Below, in pieces: positions 46,289-54,355 of a stretch of 64,000 bases of DNA. The stretch is taken from NCBI RefSeq assembly GCF_046297895.1, contig NZ_JBKBHC010000009.1, forward strand, positions 182,099 through 246,098. Reading direction: 5' to 3'. The DNA is from Ferrovibrio sp046297895. GTDB taxonomy: Bacteria; Pseudomonadota; Alphaproteobacteria; Ferrovibrionales; Ferrovibrionaceae. Below the pieces are notes generated by a model that saw nothing but the letters and a program-made list of their open reading frames with translations, had not been told where the DNA came from and did not search any database. The position numbers were made by a program, and so were the translations under genes. How positions within the stretch are numbered: position 1 is the stretch's first letter; every line of letters starts with the position of its first letter.

Positions 46289-48736
46289 CTACTCTGCGGC
46301 CTGGGCCAGCCGCAGGTCGGCCAGCGGCTTGAATTCATGGGCGAAGGCGCCGTTGACCCGCTCGGCCCAGGGATCGACCTGCGCCACCTTCTGCGCCCGC
46401 ACGAAGCGGGCGAACAGGGCGCGGCGCCGCTCGTGATCCTCGACGATCTGCTGCTTCACAGTATCGAGGCCGACGCGATGCAGCCATTTGTGGATACGAT
46501 CGAGGTAATGCGCCTGCTCGCGATAAAGCTGCATCAGCGCGCCGGTATATTCCAGTACCTCTTCCTCGGTCTCCAGTTTGCACAGCAGGATGGTCTGTTT
46601 AACTTCCAGGCCGGCGGCGCCTGCAATGTGGAATTCATAGCCGGAATCGACGCAGACGATGCCGATATCCTTCACCGTCGCCTCGGCGCAGTTGCGCGGA
46701 CAGCCCGAGACACCCAGCTTCACCTTGTGCGGTGTCCAACTGCCCCAGGTGAATTTTTCCAGCTTGATGCCCAGGCCGGTCGAATCCTGGGTGCCGAAGC
46801 GGCACCATTCGCTGCCGACGCAGGTTTTCACCGTGCGCAGGCCCTTGGCATAGGCATGCCCTGAGACCATGCCAGCCGCATTCAGATCGGCCCAGACGCC
46901 GGGCAGGTCTTCCTTCTTCACGCCCAGCAGGTCGATGCGCTGGCCGCCGGTCACCTTCACGGTCGGGATGTTGTATTTGTCGGCCACGTCGGCGATGGCG
47001 CGCAGCTCCTTCGCGCTGGTGACGCCACCCCACATGCGCGGCACCACCGAATAGGTGCCATCTTTCTGGATGTTGGCATGGGCGCGTTCGTTGATGAAGC
47101 GCGACTGGTTGTCATCGACATACTCGCCCGGCCATGTGGCGAGCAGGTAATAGTTCAACGCTGGCCGGCATTTGCTGCACCCGCAGGAGGTTTTCCATTC
47201 CAGTTCCTGCATCACCGCCGGTATCGACTTCAGCTCCTTCGCCACGATCAGGCGGCGGATATCGTCATGACCAAGGTCGGTGCAGCCGCAGGCGGCCTTC
47301 GATGCCTTGGGCGCATAGGAATCGCCCAGGGTCAGGCCGATCAGCTTTTCCACCAATCCGGTACAGCTGCCGCAGGAAGCCGACGCCTTGGTGACCGCAC
47401 GCACGTCCTCCAGCGTGGCTAGGCCATTGGCCATGATCGCACCGGTGATCTTGCCTTTGCACACGCCGTTGCAACCGCAGATCTCTGCCTCATCCGGCAA
47501 GGCTGCAACGGCCGCCATAGGGTCCAGCGGGCTGCCTCCCGCATAGCCCTGGCCAAAAATCAGGGTTTCGCGCATCTCTGCGATATCGGCACCTTCGCGC
47601 AGCAGCTGGAAGAACCAGGCGCCATCCTCCACATCGCCATACAGAACCGTGCCGATGATGCGGTTGTCCTTCAGGACGAGTCGCTTGTAGACGCCCCGCG
47701 CGGCATCGCGCAGAACGATTTCCTCGCGATCCTTGGCTTCGGCAAAGTCGCCGGCCGAGAACAGGTTTATTCCGGTCACCTTCAGCTTGGTCGCCGTCAC
47801 CGAACCGTTATAGCCGGCTGACTCGCCGACCAGGGTTTTGGCCAGCACGCCGGCCATCTCGTAGAGCGGCGCAACAAGGCCATAGGTGGCGCCGCGATGC
47901 TCGACGCATTCGCCCAGGGCGAAGATGTCGGGATCGGAGCTGCGCATCTGGTCGTCCACCACGATGCCGCGGTTGACGGCAAGCCCGGCATCTTTGCCAA
48001 GCTGTGCATTCGGCCGGATGCCGACAGCCATCACCACCAGATCGGCGGGGATGCGTGTGCCATCCTCCAGCTCCACCGCCTCTACCCGGCCATTGCCGGT
48101 GATCGCCTTCGTGTTTGCGCCCGTCAGCACTCGGATGCCGCGTTCCTCGATGGCCTTTTTCAGCAGATAGCCGGCGGCGGGATCGAGCTGCCGCTCCATC
48201 AGCGTCGGCATCAGGTGCACCACCGTCACCTGCATGCCTTGCTCGGCCAAGCCGGCCGCCGCTTCCAGGCCCAGCAGACCGCCGCCGATCACTACCGCGT
48301 TGCCGCGCGACTTGGCGGCCAGGATCATGGCGTCGACATCATCGAGGTCGCGGTAACTCAGAACACCCGGCAGGTTGTGGCCCGGCACGGGAATGATGAA
48401 GGGCACCGAGCCGGTGGCGATCACCAGCTTGTCATAGGATTCGATCAGCCCGTTATCGGTGGTGATGGTCTTGGCGGCGCGGTCGATGGCCGTGACGCGG
48501 GTTCCCTTGTGCAACGTGATGCCATGATTGATGTACCAGCCATCACCGTGAATCACGATCTGCTCGTAGGTCTTTTCGCCCGACAGCACCGGCGACAGCA
48601 TGATGCGGTCGTAATTCACCCGCGGTTCGGCGTTGAAGATCGTTACGGCGTAGCGACCGGGGGCGGATTCGAACAGTTTCTCCAGCATGCGTCCGGGCGC
48701 CATGCCGTTTCCGATGATGACAAGACGTTCTTTCAT
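46289..48736 (-). CDS. nirB: NADH-dependent nitrite reductase large subunit
   Basis: An 815-residue NirB. The N-terminal half is a pyridine nucleotide-disulphide reductase-type FAD/NADH module (I-I-G-N-G-M-A near residue 7; F-A-L-G-E-C near 275). Two BFD-like [2Fe-2S] segments follow at about 415-460 and 485-530. The C-terminal sirohaem-[4Fe-4S] domain carries the four cysteine ligands in T-C-V-G-S-E-W-C and G-C-P-R-N-C. The enzyme takes nitrite to ammonium with six electrons from NADH and needs sirohaem from the cysG gene three genes further along. The start follows GGAGTCCAAGGCC. Confidence 0.96.
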   Translation of the reverse strand: MKERLVIIGNGMAPGRMLEKLFESAPGRYAVTIFNAEPRVNYDRIMLSPVLSGEKTYEQIVIHGDGWYINHGITLHKGTRVTAIDRAAKTITTDNGLIESYDKLVIATGSVPFIIPVPGHNLPGVLSYRDLDDVDAMILAAKSRGNAVVIGGGLLGLEAAAGLAEQGMQVTVVHLMPTLMERQLDPAAGYLLKKAIEERGIRVLTGANTKAITGNGRVEAVELEDGTRIPADLVVMAVGIRPNAQLGKDAGLAVNRGIVVDDQMRSSDPDIFALGECVEHRGATYGLVAPLYEMAGVLAKTLVGESAGYNGSVTATKLKVTGINLFSAGDFAEAKDREEIVLRDAARGVYKRLVLKDNRIIGTVLYGDVEDGAWFFQLLREGADIAEMRETLIFGQGYAGGSPLDPMAAVAALPDEAEICGCNGVCKGKITGAIMANGLATLEDVRAVTKASASCGSCTGLVEKLIGLTLGDSYAPKASKAACGCTDLGHDDIRRLIVAKELKSIPAVMQELEWKTSCGCSKCRPALNYYLLATWPGEYVDDNQSRFINERAHANIQKDGTYSVVPRMWGGVTSAKELRAIADVADKYNIPTVKVTGGQRIDLLGVKKEDLPGVWADLNAAGMVSGHAYAKGLRTVKTCVGSEWCRFGTQDSTGLGIKLEKFTWGSWTPHKVKLGVSGCPRNCAEATVKDIGIVCVDSGYEFHIAGAAGLEVKQTILLCKLETEEEVLEYTGALMQLYREQAHYLDRIHKWLHRVGLDTVKQQIVEDHERRRALFARFVRAQKVAQVDPWAERVNGAFAHEFKPLADLRLAQAAE

Positions 48737-48766
48737 GGCCTTGGACTCCGTTACGCGAAAAGCCCC

Positions 48767-49567
48767 TTACGCCGCCTGCACGCCGGGGGCGCGGTGGCGG
48801 GCATAGAGGAATTCCAGGATCTGCTGGCGGCAGCGCGTGTATTCCGGGTTGCTAGCCAGCGCCAGGCGGTTGCGCGGCCGGGGCAGATTGACATTGAGAA
48901 CTTCGCCGATGGTGGCGGCCGGACCATTGGTCATCATCACGACGCGGTCCGACAACAGAACGGCCTCGTCCACGTCATGGGTGATCATGATCACGGTGTT
49001 CTTCAGCTTGGCATGCAAATCCATCACAGTGTCCTGCAGGGTCGCTCGGGTCAGCGCATCCAGCGCACCGAACGGCTCGTCCAGCAGCAGAACCTTGGGT
49101 TCCATCGCCAGCGCGCGGGCAATGCCGACGCGCTGCTTCATACCTCCCGAGATTTCCTGCGGCCGCTTGTCGAGCGCGTGATCCATGCCCACCAGCGCCA
49201 GGTTATGCCGGGTCCATTTGTCGCGCTCGGCGCTGGATTTCGTACGGCCATGCACCTTGTCGACGGCCAGCCGCACATTGTCGTAGACCGTCAGCCAGGG
49301 CAGCAGCGAATGGTTCTGGAACACCACGGCGCGGTCCGGGCCGGGTTCGTTGACCTCCTTGCCCTGCAGCAGCACGCCACCATGGGTGGCGCGCAGCAGG
49401 CCCGCCACGATATTGAGCAACGTGGACTTGCCGCAGCCGGAATGGCCGATCAGGGCAACGAATTCGCCGCTGGCGATCTGCAGGTGGATGTCGCGCAGGG
49501 CGATGAAGGGGCCATTGGCGCCCTTGAAGGTCATCCCGACATCTTCGAAGCTGAGATAGGCGCTCAT
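48767..49567 (-). CDS. nrtC: Nitrate ABC transporter ATP-binding protein
   Basis: A 266-residue ABC ATPase of the nitrate/sulfonate/taurine importer class. Walker A is G-H-S-G-C-G-K-S-T, signature I-S-G-G-M-K-Q-R, Walker B L-L-L-D-E-P-F-G-A-L-D, and the H-loop is I-T-H-D. The start is the ATG at 49567 behind a GGAG sequence; the longer frame runs into the upstream gene. Unlike cyanobacterial NrtC it lacks a fused C-terminal NrtA-like domain, yet a separate NrtA-like protein is encoded immediately upstream. It powers NrtB with NrtA as the binding protein. Confidence 0.9.
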   Translation of the reverse strand: MSAYLSFEDVGMTFKGANGPFIALRDIHLQIASGEFVALIGHSGCGKSTLLNIVAGLLRATHGGVLLQGKEVNEPGPDRAVVFQNHSLLPWLTVYDNVRLAVDKVHGRTKSSAERDKWTRHNLALVGMDHALDKRPQEISGGMKQRVGIARALAMEPKVLLLDEPFGALDALTRATLQDTVMDLHAKLKNTVIMITHDVDEAVLLSDRVVMMTNGPAATIGEVLNVNLPRPRNRLALASNPEYTRCRQQILEFLYARHRAPGVQAA

Positions 49568-49583
49568 GGGGAGGCTCCTTGGT

Positions 49584-50900
49584 TTAGCGGTTGGCGCTGG
49601 GGCGGCGGGTGGCGAGGCTGCCATCATTCACCGCGCGCGGTTGGGCCGGCGCGGCGGGACGGGCGGACGAGACATACGAACCGTCGAAGAACAGGTCAGC
49701 GCCCATCTCGATCGGCGCGCTGGCCTGGGCCAGCCGCCACGGCCCGGCATGCAGCCCCTCCGGCTTGCGGTCGATCAGCGGGAAGGGCCTGTCCAGCGCA
49801 GCGGCTGCCTCGCGGTAGAGATCGGTGCGATAGACCGCATCGGCCACGGCGGCGATGTCGGTGGCCGGATCGATCAGTTTCCAGCGCCGCATCTCGGTCA
49901 GATACCAGTCGGCCTGGCTGCGCCAGGGGAAGTTGGCGCTGTAGCGACTGAACACGAAGAAGTCCGGCATATGCTCGGGGCTGACATCCAGCCCGTAACG
50001 CACCACGCCGAGCATGCTGAGGCGGATCGCCTCGGCGGCTTCCGGGCCGATATAGTCCGGCCGAGCGAGAATCTCGACCCCTTCCAGGCGATTCTCCGGC
50101 CGGTCGAGCCATTCGGCGGCCTCGATCAGGGCGATCAGCATGTGCTTGTGGGTGAGCGGATTGCGCTCCACCCAGTCGCGGTTGACGCCGATCACCTTTT
50201 CCATGCGGTTGTTCCAGATCTCGTAACCCGAGATCAGGATGCGGCCGACGCCGCGCAGCACGGCCAGCGAATTCCACGGATCGCCGACGCAGAAACCGTC
50301 GATTTCCCCGGCGGCCAGCCGGTCGGTCATCTGCGGCGGCGGCACCACCACCAGGTTCACGTCGCGGTCGGGATCGATGCCGGCCGAGGCCAGCCAGTAG
50401 CGCAGCTGGATCTGGTGCGAGGAATAGTTGAACACGGTGGCGAAGGTCAGCCTGTCGCGACCAGCCTTGCGATCGGCGGCGATCAGGCGACGCAGCACGT
50501 TGCCCGCTTCCAGCCGGTCCTGCGCCAGCGCCGGCTCCGCCTCGAGCAGCCGGTTCCACAGCCCGGTCGAGATGGTGACGGCATTGCCGTTCAGATTGAG
50601 CACGAAACTCGTGATCTGCGGCTTCTTCCAGCCGCCGGCCCCCAGGGTGGCGGCGAGCGGCATCGGCGCCAGCATGTGGGCGGCATCCAGTGCGCCGAGC
50701 GCCACCTTGTCGCGCATGTTGGCCCAGGACGGCTCGCGCACCAGGGTGACATCTAGCCCATGGCGCGCGAAGAAGCCTTTTTCCTTCGCCGTTATCAGCA
50801 CCGCGCTGTCGGTCAGCGCGATGAAGCCGATCCGCATCTTCGCGAGGGCCGCCGGCGTGGCGGCCCTCGCGGTTTTGGTTCTGGCTGGACGTCGTGCCAT
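49584..50900 (-). CDS. Signal-less NrtA-like nitrate-binding protein, NasS candidate
   Basis: A 438-residue protein of the NrtA/NasS/CmpA family with I-G-F-I-A-L-T-D-S-A near residue 25 and the family W-A-N-M-R-D and F-C-V-G-D-P-W-N-S motifs. It has no signal peptide or lipobox: the N-terminus is basic (M-A-R-R-P-A-R-T-K) and runs straight into the ligand fold, so it should be cytoplasmic. Cytoplasmic NrtA homologues are either NasS, which holds NasT inactive without nitrate or nitrite, or the regulatory domain of cyanobacterial NrtC. Here it sits between nrtB and nrtC while nasT heads the locus. NasS is the better guess, but the position would suit either. Confidence 0.75.
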   Translation of the reverse strand: MARRPARTKTARAATPAALAKMRIGFIALTDSAVLITAKEKGFFARHGLDVTLVREPSWANMRDKVALGALDAAHMLAPMPLAATLGAGGWKKPQITSFVLNLNGNAVTISTGLWNRLLEAEPALAQDRLEAGNVLRRLIAADRKAGRDRLTFATVFNYSSHQIQLRYWLASAGIDPDRDVNLVVVPPPQMTDRLAAGEIDGFCVGDPWNSLAVLRGVGRILISGYEIWNNRMEKVIGVNRDWVERNPLTHKHMLIALIEAAEWLDRPENRLEGVEILARPDYIGPEAAEAIRLSMLGVVRYGLDVSPEHMPDFFVFSRYSANFPWRSQADWYLTEMRRWKLIDPATDIAAVADAVYRTDLYREAAAALDRPFPLIDRKPEGLHAGPWRLAQASAPIEMGADLFFDGSYVSSARPAAPAQPRAVNDGSLATRRPSANR

Positions 50901-50909
50901 AACCGCCCC

Positions 50910-51773
50910 TTACTGCTGGCTGTAGCCGCCGATACGGCTGCCGATGAAGGCGATCAGGCGATCGAGCATGAAGCCGACCAGGCCCACATATACTAGCGCC
51001 AGGATGATCTCGCTGATCAGCGAGCTGTTCCAGGCATCCCAGATGAAGAAGCCGACGCCCACGCCGCCGATCAGCATCTCGGCCGCCACGATGGCCAGCC
51101 AGGACAGGCCGATGCCGATCTTCAAGCCGGTGAACATGAACGGCACCGTGGCCGGCAGCATCACCTTGAAGAAATACTCGAAGCCGTTGAGCTGCAGCAC
51201 GCGGGCCACGTTACGGTAGTCCTGCGGGATGTTGCGGATGCCGACTGCCGTGTTGAGGATGATCGGCCAGACCGCGGTGATGGCGATGACGAAGATCGCG
51301 GAAGGGTCGGCATGGCGGAAGGCGGCCAGCGACAGCGGCAGCCAGGCCAGTGGCGGCACGGTGCGCAAAACCTGGAAGATCGGATCAAGGCCGCGGAAGG
51401 CCAGGGTCGACTGGCCGATCAGCACACCGAGCGCGATGCCCACGCCGGCCGCGATGGCGAAACCGATCGCCACGCGCTGCAGGCTGGAAGCCAGATGCCA
51501 GAACATGCCCTTGTTGAGGCCGCCCTTGTCGAAGAACGGATCGACGATCAGTTCCCAGGTATCGGCAACCACCGTGGATGGCGGCGGCAGCGTAGCGCCA
51601 GGCCGTCCGGAAGCGATTTCCCATATGCCCAGCAACAGGGCGATGAACAGCAGCGGTGGCAGCACGCGCGCCGCCGCGACACGCAATCCGGCGGCGATAC
51701 GCGGGGCCCAGGCGGCGAGGAAGCTCTCGCCGCCCAGGTCCGCCTTGCTCAGGACATCGGTTTTCACAGCCAT
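50910..51773 (-). CDS. nrtB: Nitrate ABC transporter permease
   Basis: A 287-residue inner-membrane permease with about six helices and the importer EAA-like cytoplasmic loop (N-V-A-R-V-L-Q-L-N-G-F-E-Y near residue 205). It belongs to the NrtB/SsuC/TauC group. The start ATG at 51773 is preceded by AAGGAGC; the frame extends to 51806. It lies 29 bases after nrtA and 9 before the NasS-like gene. It forms the transmembrane channel of the nitrate importer. Confidence 0.92.
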   Translation of the reverse strand: MAVKTDVLSKADLGGESFLAAWAPRIAAGLRVAAARVLPPLLFIALLLGIWEIASGRPGATLPPPSTVVADTWELIVDPFFDKGGLNKGMFWHLASSLQRVAIGFAIAAGVGIALGVLIGQSTLAFRGLDPIFQVLRTVPPLAWLPLSLAAFRHADPSAIFVIAITAVWPIILNTAVGIRNIPQDYRNVARVLQLNGFEYFFKVMLPATVPFMFTGLKIGIGLSWLAIVAAEMLIGGVGVGFFIWDAWNSSLISEIILALVYVGLVGFMLDRLIAFIGSRIGGYSQQ

Positions 51774-51802
51774 GGACAGCTCCTTGTCATGCGCCGACAT
51801 GG

Positions 51803-53089
51803 TCACACGCGGGTGATGGCCAGGCTCTTCAGATAGCCGGCCGGATCAGCCGGATCGAAGACCTTGCCGTCAAAGAAGGTTTCCTTGCCGCGCGAGGTGG
51901 AGGCCGGGATATCCGCATCCTTGACGCCGATGGCCTTGGCGGCCTCGCGCCACAGGTCTTCGCGGTTGACCTGCTTGATCAGCGCCTTGGTATCGGTATC
52001 GGCCGGCAGGTAGCCCCAGCGGATGTCTTCCGTGAGGAACCACAAGTCGTGGCTCTGGAAGGGATAGGAGGCGTAGTCGCGCCAGAACTTCATCACCAGC
52101 GGGCTATCAAGGCCGACCTTGGTCGTGCGACCGTTGCCGTAGTTTATCGTACCGGTCTGGCGGTCGAGAATGTCGGCCACCGGCACCTTGAACCAGTCGC
52201 GGCCGCCGACGATCTTGCACATCTCTTCCTTGTTCTCGAGCTTGTCGCACCATTGCTGGGCTTCCAGCACGGCCATCAGCATGGCCTTCGTCGCCTTCGG
52301 GTTCTTCTCGGCCCAGTCGGCACGCACCGCCAGCGACTTTTCAGGATGGTCCTTCCACAATTCGCCGGTGGTGAGGGCGGTGTAGCCGATATCCTGGTGC
52401 ACCAGCTGTGACGGCCAGGGCTCGCCGACGCAGAAGGCTTCCATGGTATTGACCTTCATGTTCGCCACCATCTGCGGCGGCGGCACGGTGATGGTGGAGA
52501 CATCCTTCTCGGGATCGATGCCGTTGGCTGCCAGCCAGTAGCGGATCCACAGATCGTGCGTGCCGCCGGGGAAGGTCATGGCGCATTTGATGTCCTTGCC
52601 GGCGGCCTTGGCCTTGCGGAAGGCGTCGCCCAGTGCCCGGGCATCGGATGTCACCTTCAGATCGGCGTAGGCCTTCGACACCGAGATGGCCTGGCCATTG
52701 GTGTTGAGCCGCGCCAGCATCGCCATCGGGATCTTGGTCTTGGTGATCTTGCCCGTCGCGATCAGGTAGGGCATCGGCGTCAGGATATGCGCACCCGTGA
52801 TGCCGCCGCCTGCCTCGCCCAGTTCGATGTTGTCGCGCGTGGCACCCCAGGACGCCTGCTTGTCGATCACCATGTCGGGCAGACCGTATTTGGCAAACAG
52901 CCCCTTTTCCTTGGCGATGATCAGCGGCGAGGAGTCGGTAAGCGCGATATAGCCCAGCTTGGTGCCCTTCACCTCCGGGCCCGCCGCCTGCGCGAAGGCG
53001 CCGGCGGGAAACTGCAGCCGCGCCGCGGCCATCACCGCGGCGGCTCCGGTGGCGGATTTCAGCAACTGACGACGGTTGAACACGGCCAT
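51803..53089 (-). CDS. nrtA: Nitrate ABC transporter periplasmic binding protein
   Basis: A 428-residue binding protein. The N-terminus N-R-R-Q-L-L-K followed by a hydrophobic stretch ending A-F-A-Q-A is a twin-arginine signal peptide, so the mature protein is periplasmic. The mature part begins with the family K-L-G-Y-I-A-L-T-D-S-S-P-L segment and carries F-C-V-G-E-P-W-P-S near residue 240. The ATG at 53089 follows AGGGGATCGAC. The gene is directly downstream of the ANTAR-controlled leader RNA and is the first to be switched on when the leader terminator is bypassed. Confidence 0.94.
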   Translation of the reverse strand: MAVFNRRQLLKSATGAAAVMAAARLQFPAGAFAQAAGPEVKGTKLGYIALTDSSPLIIAKEKGLFAKYGLPDMVIDKQASWGATRDNIELGEAGGGITGAHILTPMPYLIATGKITKTKIPMAMLARLNTNGQAISVSKAYADLKVTSDARALGDAFRKAKAAGKDIKCAMTFPGGTHDLWIRYWLAANGIDPEKDVSTITVPPPQMVANMKVNTMEAFCVGEPWPSQLVHQDIGYTALTTGELWKDHPEKSLAVRADWAEKNPKATKAMLMAVLEAQQWCDKLENKEEMCKIVGGRDWFKVPVADILDRQTGTINYGNGRTTKVGLDSPLVMKFWRDYASYPFQSHDLWFLTEDIRWGYLPADTDTKALIKQVNREDLWREAAKAIGVKDADIPASTSRGKETFFDGKVFDPADPAGYLKSLAITRV

Positions 53090-53139
53090 GTCGATCCCCT
53101 TTTCCCTGCTGCCGGGGCGTTGCCCGGCGTTGCGGCCAT

Positions 53140-53194
53140 AAAAAAAGCGCCCTGCAAGTGAGGCCCCGGAAACCGGAACCGCATTGCGGGACGC
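53140..53194 (-). terminator. Leader (attenuator) terminator before nrtA
   Basis: On the minus strand, an 11-bp arm pair (53184-53194 with 53147-53157, one mismatch and one G-U) encloses an inner 8-bp GC-rich hairpin with a TTT loop. It is followed by a run of seven T (53146-53140). The structure lies 51 bases before the nrtA start codon, inside its 5' leader. Its 5' arm overlaps the second ANTAR hairpin (53189-53202), so the two folds exclude each other. That is the arrangement expected for NasT-controlled antitermination. Confidence 0.85.
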
Positions 53195-53279
53195 CATTGT
53201 CCATTTCACGATCGACGCTGCTGCTGGCCTGGGGAGGCTTGGGCGGAAGGCCGATCAAACCGCTGCGCCTTTGCAGCGG
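53189..53279 (-). ncRNA. ANTAR-binding two-hairpin leader RNA (NasT target)
   Basis: Two hairpins with six-base loops lie in tandem in the nrtA leader. Hairpin 1 (53260-53279) has a 7-bp stem CCGCTGC/GCAGCGG and loop AAAGGC. Hairpin 2 (53189-53202) has stem GGAC/GTCC and loop AATGGC. Both loops carry A at position 1 and G at position 4, the known ANTAR recognition rule. Hairpin 2 shares six bases with the 5' arm of the terminator. NasT, encoded just upstream, would stabilise the hairpins and prevent termination when nitrate or nitrite is present. Confidence 0.85.
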
Positions 53280-53293
53280 GCTCATGCCTAACT

Positions 53294-53310
53294 AAGCAGG
53301 ATGCATGCCA
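53294..53310 (-). promoter_or_regulatory. Sigma-54-type promoter of the nrt-nir-nas operon
   Basis: Minus-strand TGGCATGCATCCTGCTT has the GG-N10-GC spacing of a -24/-12 promoter. The predicted start site, about 12 bases on (near 53284), falls about five bases before ANTAR hairpin 1, which makes a leader of about 195 bases before nrtA. Sigma-54 control together with nitrogen limitation (NtrC) is usual for nitrate assimilation. No convincing NtrC site pair was found upstream. Confidence 0.7.
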
Positions 53311-53397
53311 AAGCCGTGATGCCTGATTTTCCAAGCCCCTAGCGGCCGCAGGGCGGCCATTGACCCATGTTGCGCTGCACAAAAACGAGGCAGACGC

Positions 53398-53985
53398 CTA
53401 TTTCTTTTTGAGCAGATCGGCAAAGGCCAGCAGGTTCTCTGCCACGTCGACCAGGCGCTGTTGGCGGTCCATGGCGAGGCGGCGCAGGGCCGCATAGGCC
53501 TCGTCCTCGCTCAGGCCGCGCTCGCGCATCAACAGGCCCTTGGCGCGGTCGATGGTCTTGCGTTCGGCGAGCGTGGCCTTGGTTTTCTGCAATTCCTCGC
53601 GCAGGGCCTGGAACTCGCGGAAGCGCGCGATCGCCACATCGACGATCGGCTTCACGCGGTTCACGTTTAGGCCGTCGATGATATAGGCCGAAACCCCGGC
53701 CTGCATGGCCTGCTGGATCATCGATTCGTCGGACTGGTCCACGAACATCACCACCGGACGCGGCTGGGCGGCGTTGATTTCGCGCATGCTGTCGATGGTG
53801 TCGCGCGAGGGCGATTCCATGTCGACGATGATGACGTCGGGGCCGATCTCCTGCACCCTGCGGGCGCTCAGGTCGCGCGGCGCCAGTTGGGCGACGAGGT
53901 CGTAGCCCTGGTCGCGCAGGGCCGCCGCCAGAACGGTCGCCCGTTCGGGATCCTCATCGATCAGCAGAATACGCACGCTGGCCAC
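53398..53985 (-). CDS. nasT: ANTAR-domain antiterminator, NasT-like response regulator
   Basis: A 195-residue regulator. Residues 1-125 form a receiver-like domain with acidic D10/D12 and Asp55 at the phosphorylation position. Residues about 130-190 form a helical ANTAR RNA-binding domain (R-K-T-I-D-R-A-K-G-L-L-M, then G-L-S-E-D-E-A-Y-A-A-L-R). NasT is held by NasS and released by nitrate or nitrite, then binds two-hexaloop leader RNA to block termination. The matching RNA lies about 120-210 bases downstream of this gene, before nrtA. It is transcribed in the same direction, apparently from its own promoter in 53986-54080. Confidence 0.92.
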   Translation of the reverse strand: MASVRILLIDEDPERATVLAAALRDQGYDLVAQLAPRDLSARRVQEIGPDVIIVDMESPSRDTIDSMREINAAQPRPVVMFVDQSDESMIQQAMQAGVSAYIIDGLNVNRVKPIVDVAIARFREFQALREELQKTKATLAERKTIDRAKGLLMRERGLSEDEAYAALRRLAMDRQQRLVDVAENLLAFADLLKKK

Positions 53986-54090
53986 GGCCCGGATCCTACA
54001 TTGTCAGCCTGGTTTCCAAGCAAGATGCATACCGGTGCGGCAGGGTAACGCCGCAAGCGGCGGCCAGGGCCTTGTCCGGACAACAAAAAA

Positions 54091-54123
54091 GCCCGCCGGG
54101 CAGGTCGCCGGCGGGCTTTTTTT
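54091..54123. terminator. Intrinsic terminator at the chromosome-island junction
   Basis: A perfect 9-bp stem GCCCGCCGG/CCGGCGGGC with an 8-base loop is followed by seven T on the plus strand. It is preceded by six A residues, so it is also functional on the minus strand. It lies four bases from the 3' end of the tRNA-fMet fragment and was probably the original terminator of the minus-strand tRNA gene. Confidence 0.88.
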
Positions 54124-54127
54124 GGTT

Positions 54128-54174
54128 TGGTTGCGGGGAGAGGATTTGAACCTCTGACCTTCAGGTTATGAGCC
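54128..54174 (-). pseudogene. 3' fragment of tRNA-fMet (CAT): attachment site of the island
   Basis: The minus strand reads GGCTCATAACC, the anticodon loop and part of its stem, then a variable region, a perfect T-arm AGAGG-TTCAAAT-CCTCT, and an acceptor end CCCCGCAACCA. These 47 bases match the 3' part of an alphaproteobacterial initiator tRNA. Upstream of GGCTCATAA the expected 5' anticodon strand (TCAGG) is replaced by unrelated sequence, so D-arm and 5' acceptor are missing. A tyrosine integrase gene follows at once. This is the half-site left by integration into tRNA-fMet. The restored full gene should be at the other end of the island. Confidence 0.85.
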
Positions 54175-54291
54175 AAGAGGAAAGCCATTCTCGGCACACT
54201 CCATCAACACCGCCCAACAATCAATTAATTGAAATAACGCTATTTTATCGTTGAGCCCTCCAGGCTCTTGTTGAGTGTTTTTGATTTTCAG

Positions 54292-54325
54292 TGTGCCAAA
54301 AATGTGCCAAAAACGGTTTGGCACA
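54292..54325. repeat. Integrase arm-type repeats (two direct, one inverted)
   Basis: TGTGCCAAAAA occurs twice head to tail (54292-54302 and 54303-54313), and TTTGGCACA, its inverse, follows at 54317-54325. They sit 31 bases before the integrase start, between it and the tRNA fragment. Arm-type binding sites of tyrosine integrases have this layout. The 54175-54291 interval before them is AT-rich, contains no gene and may be bent DNA for the intasome. Confidence 0.7.
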
Positions 54326-54355
54326 TCGCCCATTTCCCCGGCTCCCGAGGCTCAC

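Noticed and set aside
54128..54174. An intact tRNA gene
   Set aside because: The 5' acceptor, D-arm and 5' anticodon strand are absent, so it cannot fold as a tRNA.
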